Shown here: positions 1-6,987 of the stretch, piece after piece
How positions within the stretch are numbered: position 1 is the stretch's first letter
Layout: each line of letters opens with the position of its first letter
NCBI GenBank assembly: GCA_034927685.1
Contig: JAYFPO010000028.1
Location: 11,124-75,123 of the forward strand
DNA from: RGIG3159 sp034927685
GTDB taxonomy: Bacteria; Bacillota; Clostridia; Oscillospirales; Oscillospiraceae
Direction: 5' to 3'
Length of the DNA: 64,000 nt
Notes under the pieces: model-generated
What the model was told of the DNA's origin: nothing
What the model saw: the letters and a program-made list of their open reading frames with translations, nothing else
Database searches by the model: none
Position numbers and translations under genes: made by a program

Positions 1-156
1 TATATTACGACAAGCGTGGCGAAAATCCGGTTCTCAGAGTCGCTGAAGTACCTCATGCCGTTCCTGCTGATCTCGTTGGTCGCGGTTCTGGCCGTGCTGT
101 TTATTCCGGCTCTGACCACGTTGATTCCATCCTGGCTCGGGTACATCACTCATTAA
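1..156 (+). CDS. TRAP transporter large permease (DctM-like), C-terminal fragment
   Basis: Frame 1 is open from the window edge to TAA at 154-156 and gives 51 residues. After a short polar stretch (FSESLKY) there is a hydrophobic helix (LMPFLLISLVAVLAVLFIPA) and a short end, LTTLIPSWLG. This helix-plus-proline ending is typical of DctM subunits of TRAP carboxylate/sugar-acid transporters, inner-membrane proteins that use an ion gradient and a binding protein. Only the last helix is visible, so the family is a judgement from style and from the catabolic genes that follow. Another multi-helix permease remains possible. Confidence 0.6.
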   Translation, partial: YITTSVAKIRFSESLKYLMPFLLISLVAVLAVLFIPALTTLIPSWLGYITH

Positions 157-267
157 TTTGCCGCGATGACCGGCCTGGGCACAATATCTGCGGCTGCGGG
201 TATTGTGCCCTTCCCATGGCCGCGCCGGAACCGCTCCGCGTTCCTATTTTGAAAGGTGGTTTGGCAA

Positions 268-1443
268 TTGCAGATTACCAGGGAATTCATCCTTTCCGCG
301 CCGACTGAGGAACTGATCCGTGCGATGCTGGAGACGTACGGGAGCGAGGAGAACCAGCGCCGGATATGCGAGCCGGAGCGATTCCGCTATCTCACCGGGA
401 TCGGCCGTCCTGTTTTCGCAAAAGCGTTCCCGTTCAAGACGCTGGATTACTACAGCGACCCGGACGCGTGTCTGCGGGCACAGCTCCAGTGGAAGCTCTA
501 TACCTATCACATCATCCGGGACTCCGCCCCGCTGGACCTCGACGTCGGCGTGGACTACTCGACGGCCTACGAGCCGAGCCTGCTCGGGATGAAGCACACC
601 GTGAAGGAGGGCATGGAGCCCACCTACGGCGCGCCGGAGATGGAGGAAGCGGACGAGCTGCATCGGCTGCAAAAGCCGGATTTCTTTACCTCCGGCCTGA
701 TGCCGCAGGCGCACGCGATGTATGCCGCGCTGCAGCAGCGGGTCGGGGACCGGCTCCGGGTGTTTTTCCCGGGCTGGTCGCGCGGCCCCTGGAGCATCGC
801 GACCATCGCACGCGGCTTTGAGGGCGTATTTCTGGATTACAAGGAAGAACCGGACAAGCTGCACAAGCTGATGCAGTTTGCCGTGGACAGCAGAATCTCC
901 TGGGAGAAGCAGCGCTGCGCGTTTCTCGGGATCGATCCCCGCGACCGGACATACCGCTGGAACTACATTGCGTACCGCCATAACACAAACAGCGATCTGT
1001 TTGAGGACGAGGTGGACGGCAACCTGTTTTCGCTGCCGCTGTTCCGGGAGATGATTCTGCCATATGAAAAGCAGCTGTGCGAGTTTTACGGCGGCATCGG
1101 CTACTACCACAGCTGCGGAAATCTAACGAAATTTTTGGATGATATTTACAGCGAACTGGATATTTTCGGCGTTCAGCATGTCAGCAGCTGGACCGATTAC
1201 GACAAGGCGGCGGAGGTCGTCCCCCAAAACGTTACGCTGCAGGTCTCTCTGCACACGACGAAGGAGACGCTGGGCGCGTCGGACGAGACGTTGGAGAACC
1301 TGATGCGCAGCCTGATGGAGCGGAGCCGCGGACATCGCGTCGACATCTGTGCGGACGCGCTGTATGAGGGCGGCTGGGATACGCTGGAGCGCGGAGCGCA
1401 TCTGGCGAGACTGTTTGAAAAAGTGATGCGCGAGGGCGCATAA
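268..1443 (+). CDS. Uroporphyrinogen decarboxylase-like / MtaA-type methyltransferase family protein
   Basis: About 391 residues with the UroD-family layout. I start it at TTG 268, about 9 bases after AAAGGTGG (252-258); the in-frame GTG at 256 lies inside that site. The segments PGWSRGPWSIATIARG and YYHSCGNLTKFLDDI are family-like. His281 and Cys283 form an HxC motif and Cys361 lies 78 residues later, which matches the zinc triad of methylcobamide:thiol methyltransferases (MtaA/MtbA) rather than true HemE. No heme genes are nearby. It sits in a sugar-acid operon between a TRAP permease and a dehydrogenase. Members in such settings are widespread and mostly uncharacterised, so I do not assign a substrate. 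Confidence 0.8.
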   Translation: MQITREFILSAPTEELIRAMLETYGSEENQRRICEPERFRYLTGIGRPVFAKAFPFKTLDYYSDPDACLRAQLQWKLYTYHIIRDSAPLDLDVGVDYSTAYEPSLLGMKHTVKEGMEPTYGAPEMEEADELHRLQKPDFFTSGLMPQAHAMYAALQQRVGDRLRVFFPGWSRGPWSIATIARGFEGVFLDYKEEPDKLHKLMQFAVDSRISWEKQRCAFLGIDPRDRTYRWNYIAYRHNTNSDLFEDEVDGNLFSLPLFREMILPYEKQLCEFYGGIGYYHSCGNLTKFLDDIYSELDIFGVQHVSSWTDYDKAAEVVPQNVTLQVSLHTTKETLGASDETLENLMRSLMERSRGHRVDICADALYEGGWDTLERGAHLARLFEKVMREGA

Positions 1444-1459
1444 GAAAGGCGGAAATACT

Positions 1460-2194
1460 ATGCGGCTTAGTAACAGAGTGGCAATCGTGACGGGCGCGGC
1501 GCAGGGCATCGGGTATGCCATGGCGAAGCGGCTGTGCGAGGAAGGCTGCGCAGTCGCGCTGCTGGATATCAATGAGGAAAAGGTGCAAGAGTCTGCGGCC
1601 TCGCTGCAGGGCTGCGCCGGCTTCCGCTGCGACGTGTCCAGCCCCGCGAGCATCGAAGAGACGGTCGGGCAGGTCGCGGAGCGGTTCGGCGGCATCGACA
1701 TCGTGGTCAACAACGCGGGCATTCTGCCCAGCTCCGCCATTCCCGACGTCACGGAGAAGGAATGGGACCTGACCATGGCGATCAACCTGAAGGGCGTTTT
1801 CTTCATGGCGCAGAAGGCGCTGCCCTATCTGAAGAAGTCCGCGCACGCCCGCGTGATCAACACCAGCTCTCTGGCCGGCCGGATGGGCGGCTTTGAGACC
1901 TGCCTGGCCTATTCCGCGTCCAAGGGCGGCATCAACGCGCTGACCATGGGCCTCGCGCGGCAGCTCGCGCCGTTTCATATCAACGTCAACGCGGTGTGCC
2001 CCGGCACGACGGAGACGCCGATCACCAAGGCGTTTTCCGACGAGGCCATGGCGCGCCTGCTGACCAGAATTCCGCTCGGCCGCCTCGGCAAGCCGGAGGA
2101 CATGGCCGCGGCCGTGGCGTTTTTGGCCAGCGATGACGCGGCCTTCATTACCGGGCTGCTGATGGATGTCAACGGCGGCATGTACATGGGATAA
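1460..2194 (+). CDS. Short-chain dehydrogenase/reductase (SDR family)
   Basis: A 244-residue classical SDR of normal length. The Rossmann motif TGAAQGIG is at 11-18, Asp36 at the end of beta-2 favours NAD(H) over NADP(H), NNAG is at 84-87, Asn109 is the structural Asn, and the catalytic Ser136/137, Tyr151 and Lys155 (YSASK) are present. The C-terminus NGGMYMG is typical of sugar or polyol oxidoreductases. The start follows a GAAAGGCGG site after the upstream stop. It probably oxidises or reduces a hydroxyl of the sugar-acid substrate in the cytoplasm; the substrate is not readable. Confidence 0.92.
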   Translation: MRLSNRVAIVTGAAQGIGYAMAKRLCEEGCAVALLDINEEKVQESAASLQGCAGFRCDVSSPASIEETVGQVAERFGGIDIVVNNAGILPSSAIPDVTEKEWDLTMAINLKGVFFMAQKALPYLKKSAHARVINTSSLAGRMGGFETCLAYSASKGGINALTMGLARQLAPFHINVNAVCPGTTETPITKAFSDEAMARLLTRIPLGRLGKPEDMAAAVAFLASDDAAFITGLLMDVNGGMYMG

Positions 2195-2206
2195 GGAGAC
2201 GGCGCG

Positions 2207-3073
2207 ATGTATCAATTTCAATATGGAATTTCGTGTGCGCTGGAACCGCAGCCGCAGCGGCAGCCTGTCATCATCCGGGGGGACATCCGGCATGTGGCCG
2301 CCGAGGTCAGGCGCGCGGGCTATGACGCCATCGAGCTGTTTCTCCGGGACGCCCGGCAGTACGACCCAAAGACGCTCCTGGCGGCGGCGGCGGAGCAGGG
2401 GCTATCCTACTGCGCCATCTCGACCGGGATGGAGTACAACCTCAACCATCTCTGCCTCATCAGCGACGACGCGGCGAACCGCCGCGCGGCCATCGACGCC
2501 CTCAAGGCCCATCTCGATTTGGGCGCGGCGCTCGGCTGTCCGGTGGTGGTCGGCATTCTGCGCGGTAACATTCCGGACTTCTCCCGCTACCAGGAGTATG
2601 AGGACCGCCTTTCCGCCGCGCTGACGGAGCTTGGCGCCTACGCGGCGCAGGCGGGTACCACCATCGTGGTGGAGTCCATCCTGCGCTATATCAACAACTA
2701 TCTCAACAGCGCGCCGGAGACGGCGGACTATCTGCGCAGGCTGGGCCTGCCGACCGTCAGTCTGCACATCGACACGCACTCGATGCAGGTGGAGGACAAA
2801 GACCTCGCCGAGAGCATCCGCGAGACCGCTGATGTGCTCGGATACGTCCATGTATCGGACTCCAACCGCGGGTATCCGGGAGCCGGCAATATCGATTTCA
2901 AGCAGGTGATGCGGGCGCTGATGGAGGTTGGCTACCGGGGCTATGTCTCGACGGAGTGCCAGCCGTACCCCACGGAGTTCGAATGCGCGCAGCGCGGTCT
3001 GCAATATATCCGGCATCTGGTGGAAATTTTGGAAATAGAACAATCGGAACACAGAAAGGGAAAAACATCATGA
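2207..3073 (+). CDS. Sugar phosphate isomerase/epimerase (AP-endonuclease-2-like TIM barrel)
   Basis: A 288-residue protein of the xylose-isomerase-like TIM barrel superfamily. Metal-ligand regions are visible: VVESI (first acidic ligand), LHIDTHSM (His/Asp pair), YVHVSDSNR and VSTECQ (last acidic ligand). Members epimerise or isomerise keto sugars through a metal-bound enediolate. It begins 12 bases after the dehydrogenase stop with GGAGACGGCGCG upstream, and its TGA overlaps the next ATG (3070), so the genes are translationally coupled. It likely interconverts an intermediate feeding the transaldolase-like step. The exact sugar cannot be assigned. Confidence 0.88.
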   Translation: MYQFQYGISCALEPQPQRQPVIIRGDIRHVAAEVRRAGYDAIELFLRDARQYDPKTLLAAAAEQGLSYCAISTGMEYNLNHLCLISDDAANRRAAIDALKAHLDLGAALGCPVVVGILRGNIPDFSRYQEYEDRLSAALTELGAYAAQAGTTIVVESILRYINNYLNSAPETADYLRRLGLPTVSLHIDTHSMQVEDKDLAESIRETADVLGYVHVSDSNRGYPGAGNIDFKQVMRALMEVGYRGYVSTECQPYPTEFECAQRGLQYIRHLVEILEIEQSEHRKGKTS

Positions 3074-4101
3074 GTGAGCACCGTTATCTGAAATGGTTTA
3101 GCAGCGAAACACCGTCGATTTACTGGCACGACTCCGCAATCCGCGCGGAGCAGCTGGAGGCATTTTCCAACGGCGCGGTCGGCATGACCACCAACCCGTT
3201 CCTGATCAACGCCACCCTGACGGGCGACAGGAACTTCTGGGCGGAGCGTCTGGCCGGCATCCCGCAGGATCTGAAGGGCGACGAAAAGGTCTGCGCGCTG
3301 ATGCGCTGCGTGACCGGCTTCTATGCGGAGCAGGTCCGGCCCATCTTCGAGCAGGGCGCCGCGGGCAAAGGCTACGTCTGCGCGCAGACCAACCCCAACC
3401 ACACCGGCGATGCGGAATATATGATTGACCAGGCAAAGATTCTCTCCTCCTGGGCGCCGAATATCGTGGTCAAAATGCCCGCGACCAACGCCGGCATCAA
3501 AGCCTATGAGGCCTGTGCGGCGCTCGGCATGAACGTGGCCGCTACGGTCAGCTTCACGGTCCCGCAGGTGCTCGCGGTCGGCGCGGCCGCGGCCCGCGGC
3601 AAGAAGAAGGCGCTCGAGCACGGCGTGAAGCCCGGTCTGTCCATCGCGGTTTTGATGGCCGGCCGTCTGGACGACTATCTCCGCGACGTCGCCCACGACT
3701 CCTGCGCCGACGTCGGCGAGAACGACATCACCCAGGCCGGCATTGCCTGCCTGAAGAAGGCGTACCGGATCTTCGGCGAACGGGGCTACGACACCTTCCT
3801 GATGCCCGCCGGCTGCCGCGGCGCCAATCAGGTCATCGAGCTGGCCGGCGCCAGGATGATTTTCTCCATCGCGCCGAAGATCGTCAAGCTGCTGCCCGCC
3901 GACGCGCCCCGCGAGGAGCGGATCGACGTGCCCGTGGCGCAGGACGTCTTGGAGCGCCTGATGACGATGAAGGAGTTCCGGAAGGCCTACGAGGAGGACG
4001 GGATGACGAGCGAGGAGTTTATCACCTTCGGCTCCGCGAACCGGACGACGGACCAGTTCATCAATGACGGCTGGAATCCGCTGGCGAGCTTCCGGCTCTG
4101 A
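3070..4101 (+). CDS. Transaldolase family protein, copy 1
   Basis: About 343 residues, starting at ATG 3070, which overlaps the previous stop and follows AGAAAGGGAAAAAC. Transaldolase-like motifs are GAVGMTTNP near the N-terminus, AEQVRPIF, and NIVVKMPAT, where the Lys is the expected Schiff-base lysine. RLDDYLRD and FGSAN are further conserved spots. It is longer than fructose-6-phosphate-aldolase types (about 220) and belongs to a longer branch found in sugar-acid operons. The role would be reversible aldol cleavage of a ketose in the cytoplasm. The directly following paralogue (4117-5166) suggests a heteromer or two substrates. Confidence 0.85.
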   Translation: MSEHRYLKWFSSETPSIYWHDSAIRAEQLEAFSNGAVGMTTNPFLINATLTGDRNFWAERLAGIPQDLKGDEKVCALMRCVTGFYAEQVRPIFEQGAAGKGYVCAQTNPNHTGDAEYMIDQAKILSSWAPNIVVKMPATNAGIKAYEACAALGMNVAATVSFTVPQVLAVGAAAARGKKKALEHGVKPGLSIAVLMAGRLDDYLRDVAHDSCADVGENDITQAGIACLKKAYRIFGERGYDTFLMPAGCRGANQVIELAGARMIFSIAPKIVKLLPADAPREERIDVPVAQDVLERLMTMKEFRKAYEEDGMTSEEFITFGSANRTTDQFINDGWNPLASFRL

Positions 4102-4116
4102 ATGGGGGCGAACACC

Positions 4117-5166
4117 ATGAACTATTTGGAGTGGATCACAAGCTGCACGAAAACAAGGTGGTGGCACGATTCCGGCAACCCCGAAGAGATCGGGCTGGCG
4201 CTGCGGCGCGGCGCCACGGGCGTCACGACGAACCCGGTCCTGACCTTCCGTTCCTTCCAGTCGCAGCCCGACTTCTGGAACCCGAAGGTGCTGGCGCTGG
4301 GAGACGAGTTTGAGCCGGAGGCCAGAGCCGAGGCGCTGCTCCGCCTGGTGGCAACCTACGCTGCGGAGCAGGTCCGCCCGATCTACGAGCGGACGGATGG
4401 CCGGGACGGCTACGCGCTGGGCCAACTGAACCCGGCGCGGGCCGGCGACGCGGAGGGTATGCTCGCGCAGGGCCGCCGGGTCCATTCCTGGGCGCCCAAC
4501 ATCGCGGTGAAGCTGCCCGCAACCGCCTCCGGCGTGGAGGTCATCGAGCATCTGGCGGAGGAGGGAATCCCCATCTGCGCCACGATCAACGTGTCCGTCT
4601 CCCAGGCCATCGCCGTGGCCGAGGCCTACGCGCGGGGCAAGAAGAAGGCGATTGCAAACGGCGTGAAGCCGCCGCTGTGCATCGTGGTGCAGCAGGTGGG
4701 CCGCCTGGACGACTATCTGCGGGACGTGGCGATGGATATGAAGCTGGGCATCGACGAGTCCGCCGTCACCATGGCGGGTCTGGCCGTGGCCAAGCGGACG
4801 TACGCGATCTTTGAGGAGCGCGGCTACGACGCGCTGATTATGCCGGCCGGCCTGCGCGGGGCCTATCACCTGACGGAGATGGCGGGCGGGAACCTGCTGT
4901 ATACGATCAACACCCGGGTGCAGGATATGATTCTCGAGGCCGACCCGCCGCAGGAGGAGCGCATCCACGAGCCGCTGCCGCAAGAAACGATGGAGCAGCT
5001 GCTGCGGATTCCGGAATTCGTCCGCGCCTATGAGCCGGACGGCATGAAGCCTGCGGAATTTATCACCTACGGCGTAACCCAGAAGCTGCTGAGCCAGTTC
5101 ATGGAGACCGGCTGGGCGCCGCTGGAGACGTATCTTTCCAATCGAAAAACCGGTCGCTGGATTTAA
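4117..5166 (+). CDS. Transaldolase family protein, copy 2
   Basis: About 349 residues. I prefer ATG 4117 (MNYLEWITS), which has GGGGGCG just upstream; the in-frame ATG at 4102 lies before that site. It is a clear paralogue of the preceding gene: GATGVTTNP, AEQVRPIYE, NIAVKLPAT (candidate Schiff-base Lys), KPPLCIVVQQVGRLDDYLRD and FITYG align in order. The two differ clearly in the N-terminal third and around the active-site loop, so this is an old duplication. It is probably a cytoplasmic aldolase acting with copy 1. Substrate unknown. Confidence 0.85.
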   Translation: MNYLEWITSCTKTRWWHDSGNPEEIGLALRRGATGVTTNPVLTFRSFQSQPDFWNPKVLALGDEFEPEARAEALLRLVATYAAEQVRPIYERTDGRDGYALGQLNPARAGDAEGMLAQGRRVHSWAPNIAVKLPATASGVEVIEHLAEEGIPICATINVSVSQAIAVAEAYARGKKKAIANGVKPPLCIVVQQVGRLDDYLRDVAMDMKLGIDESAVTMAGLAVAKRTYAIFEERGYDALIMPAGLRGAYHLTEMAGGNLLYTINTRVQDMILEADPPQEERIHEPLPQETMEQLLRIPEFVRAYEPDGMKPAEFITYGVTQKLLSQFMETGWAPLETYLSNRKTGRWI

Positions 5167-5195
5167 GGCGAATCATAGAAAAGGAGATTATGATG

Positions 5196-6086
5196 ATGAA
5201 AGTTGGATTTATCGGTCTGGGGATCATGGGCAAACCCATGTGCAAGAACCTGCTGAAGGCCGGCTATGAGGTTACGGCGTACGATCCCTTTGCGAAGGCG
5301 GCGCTGGACGAGGTGGTCGCCTGCGGCGCGGCGCGCGGCGAGAGCAACGCGGACGTGGCGGCAAAGAGCGACATGGTAATCACCATGGTGCCGAATTCTC
5401 CCAACGTCCGCGCGGCGGTCCTGGGGAAGGGTGGCGTGGCGGAGGGCGCAAAACAAGGCCTGAACGTCATCGACATGAGCTCCATCGCGCCGCTGGAATC
5501 CAAGGCGATTGCGGCGGACTGCCTGGAACACGGCATTCATATGATGGATGCGCCGGTCTCCGGCGGCGAGCCGAAGGCCATCGACGGCATGCTGTCCATC
5601 ATGTGCGGCGGCCCGAAGGCGCTGTTTGACAAGTACCTGGACCTCCTGAAGGTCATGGGCGGGTCCGTGGTGCACTGCGGCGAGGTCAACGGCGCGGGGA
5701 ACACGGTCAAGCTGGCAAACCAGATCATCGTGGCCTGCAACATCGCGGCCTGCGCGGAGGCGTACTCCCTGTCCACCATGGCGGGCGTCGACCCGGAAAA
5801 GGTGTTCGAGGCGATCCGCGGCGGCCTGGCGGGGTCCACCGTCATGAACGCGAAGGTGCCCATGATGATGGACGGCAACTTCAAGCCCGGCTTCAAAATC
5901 GACCTGCACATCAAGGACCTGAACAACGCGCTGGATACCGGCCACGGCCTCGGCACGCCGATGCTGCTGACCGCGCAGGTGCAGGAGATGATGCAGTGGC
6001 TGCACAACAACGGCGACGGCCAGAGCGACCACAGCGCGATTCTGAAGTACTATGAACGGATTACCGGCGTAGAAGTACGCAAGTAA
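5196..6086 (+). CDS. NAD(P)-dependent beta-hydroxyacid dehydrogenase (GarR/HIBADH-like)
   Basis: Close to 296 residues. Three ATGs stand in a row (5190, 5193, 5196); AAGGAG at 5181-5186 best fits 5196, giving MKVGFIGLGIMG. Family signatures are all there: the Rossmann motif GLGIMG, DAPVSGGEPKA (substrate loop), GAGNTVKLANQ with the catalytic Lys in NTVKLANQ, and KDLNNALD near the end. Members reduce tartronate semialdehyde or oxidise 3-hydroxyisobutyrate and similar acids. At the end of this operon it fits reduction of a semialdehyde released by the aldolases, in the manner of GarR. The gene is followed by a hairpin at 6110-6149. Confidence 0.9.
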   Translation: MKVGFIGLGIMGKPMCKNLLKAGYEVTAYDPFAKAALDEVVACGAARGESNADVAAKSDMVITMVPNSPNVRAAVLGKGGVAEGAKQGLNVIDMSSIAPLESKAIAADCLEHGIHMMDAPVSGGEPKAIDGMLSIMCGGPKALFDKYLDLLKVMGGSVVHCGEVNGAGNTVKLANQIIVACNIAACAEAYSLSTMAGVDPEKVFEAIRGGLAGSTVMNAKVPMMMDGNFKPGFKIDLHIKDLNNALDTGHGLGTPMLLTAQVQEMMQWLHNNGDGQSDHSAILKYYERITGVEVRK

Positions 6087-6109
6087 TATCGATCTTTTCT
6101 TCCATTTCA

Positions 6110-6155
6110 GGTCAGGGGCGGCTGGTGTGAAACCCAGCCGTCCCTGATCCGTTTT
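6110..6155 (+). terminator. Intrinsic terminator of the sugar-acid operon
   Basis: An imperfect stem (GGTCAGGGGCGGCTGG pairing with CCCAGCCG TCCCTGATCC) with a TGTGAAA loop is followed by GTTTT. It lies 24 bases after the dehydrogenase stop and closes the operon. Confidence 0.75.
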
Positions 6156-6209
6156 GAGGGTTGCGTGGGATCCGTGCGCGGAAAAAGAGAAATAAAGTAG
6201 CGCGGGGCG

Positions 6210-6238
6210 TTGACACCGGAAGGGTGGATTGCTATAAT
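6210..6238 (+). promoter_or_regulatory. Sigma-A promoter of the riboswitch leader
   Basis: TTGACA at 6210-6215, a 17-base spacer, and TATAAT at 6233-6238: a perfect consensus pair. Transcription should start near 6245, just before the cobalamin aptamer. Confidence 0.88.
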
Positions 6239-6261
6239 GAGAGTGGAAAATTGAATTGAGC

Positions 6262-6450
6262 TGTTCAAGTGCACCCGCTTTTGTACGGAGAGCGGGAGAG
6301 AATAGACAATCGGGTGTGATTCCCGGACGGTACCGCCGCTGTGAGCGCGGAGGACCGCGCCAGACGAAAGTCAGCCATTGGGAAACCGAGAAGGCGGCGC
6401 GGACCAAAGATGCGCGAGTCAGAAGACCTGCTTGAGCTGCGCCTGCAGAG
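6262..6450 (+). ncRNA. Cobalamin (B12) riboswitch
   Basis: The conserved core of the cobalamin aptamer is present in order. First comes GGGTGTGATTCCCGGACGG with CCGCCGCTGTGA (about 6312-6343), then GTCAGCCATTGGGAAACCGA, then the B12 box GAGTCAGAAGACCTGC (about 6417-6432). It lies about 20 bases after a consensus promoter and 50-60 bases before a strong intrinsic terminator, so it most likely works by transcription attenuation: B12 present, transcription stops. The limits given are approximate. Downstream genes are not B12 synthesis genes but a small YezD-like gene and a large surface-protein cluster. Confidence 0.9.
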
Positions 6451-6499
6451 ACGCCCCGCGGAAGATGGGGCTGCGGGCTATTTTAATGCGCAGAAAAAC

Positions 6500-6536
6500 G
6501 GCTGCGGCGACAGAAATGTCGCCGCAGCTTTTTTTT
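6500..6536 (+). terminator. Riboswitch expression-platform terminator
   Basis: GCTGCGGCGACA (6501-6512), GAAA loop, TGTCGCCGCAGC (6517-6528) and eight T's: a perfect 12-bp stem with a tetraloop. It is the natural off-state structure for the cobalamin aptamer just upstream. Two more GC-rich hairpins follow before the next gene: 6545-6566, and a 14-bp perfect stem at 6574-6610 that ends just before the ribosome binding site of the small ORF at 6628. Confidence 0.9.
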
Positions 6537-6627
6537 CGGTGAAACCGCCGCGATCCCCCACGGCGGCAGATCATTCCGGCGCCGGTCACATCCCCCGACC
6601 GGCGCCGGAAAGAAAATAGGTGATTAC

Positions 6628-6780
6628 ATGGAAACCGACAAGCAGGTCACAGAGCTGACCAGGCAGGAAGCACAGTTGATCCGGCTGATCCGTTCCATTG
6701 AATTTGGGGCGGTACATATTATCGTCCGGGCGCATAAGCCGGTCCGCGCCGAGGAAATCCAGCGCAGCATTCAGCTATAG
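6628..6780 (+). CDS. YezD-like small protein (DUF2292), copy 1
   Basis: A 50-residue ORF from ATG 6628 with ATAGGTGA upstream, ending at TAG 6778-6780. It fits the YezD family pattern: a polar helix (LTRQEAQLIRLIRSI), then EFGAVHIIV, then KPVRAEEIQRSIQL. The second copy at 17828 shares the core I/M-E-F/Y-G, a beta strand, P, and E-E-x-x-R-S-I. The family has no firm function; the size and small alpha/beta fold suggest a nucleic-acid or protein binder. It is the first gene after the cobalamin riboswitch and is followed by a terminator-like hairpin, so its expression should follow B12 supply. Confidence 0.75.
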   Translation: METDKQVTELTRQEAQLIRLIRSIEFGAVHIIVRAHKPVRAEEIQRSIQL

Positions 6781-6857
6781 AGCATCGCCCGCGAAACGCG
6801 CGGCATGACCGAATATGGACGAAACTTTGAGGAACCGACGGAGGAACCGGGGTTCGA

Positions 6858-6900
6858 CAGGCAGAGCGTAGACGCGCTCTGCCTGCCGGGCTTTTTCTTT
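6858..6900 (+). terminator. Terminator-like hairpin after yezD copy 1
   Basis: CAGGCAGAGCG (6858-6868), a six-base loop and CGCTCTGCCTG (6875-6885), followed after CCGGG by CTTTTTCTTTT. Its arms share CAGGCAGAG/CTCTGCCTG with the hairpin after the second YezD gene (18036-18060). Confidence 0.75.
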
Positions 6901-6930
6901 TACGGGAAAGCACGGCTGACCTCTTTTTTC

Positions 6931-6951
6931 CGCGGGTGCAGTGCACCCGCG
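6931..6951. promoter_or_regulatory. 21-bp perfect palindrome upstream of the giant surface gene
   Basis: CGCGGGTGCA, one base, TGCACCCGCG. It lies 37 bases before the start codon at 6988, and a second short palindrome (TAGAAT CAA ATTCTA) follows at 6959-6973. It could be an operator or an mRNA hairpin. The half-site GTGCACCCGC also occurs at 6269-6278 at the 5' end of the riboswitch. Confidence 0.45.
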
Positions 6952-6987
6952 TTGCCTGTAGAATCAAATTCTAAAGGAGAGAAACGC

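Noticed and set aside
268..1443. True HemE (heme synthesis)
   Set aside because: The HxC...C zinc-like triad and the catabolic neighbourhood argue against it, and no other heme gene is present.
2941..4983. Long open frame on the minus strand opposite the isomerase and transaldolase genes
   Set aside because: It runs antisense to well-supported genes with clear motifs, is rich in Arg, His, Gly and Leu, and has no start signal. GC-rich codon bias opens the opposite frame. The same holds for 14276-16663, 23068-25431, 26294-28129 and 46365-48602.
6341..6619. A 92-residue plus-strand open frame over the leader
   Set aside because: It crosses the cobalamin aptamer core and the terminator, and its composition is dominated by Arg and Pro. 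The RNA reading explains the sequence better.
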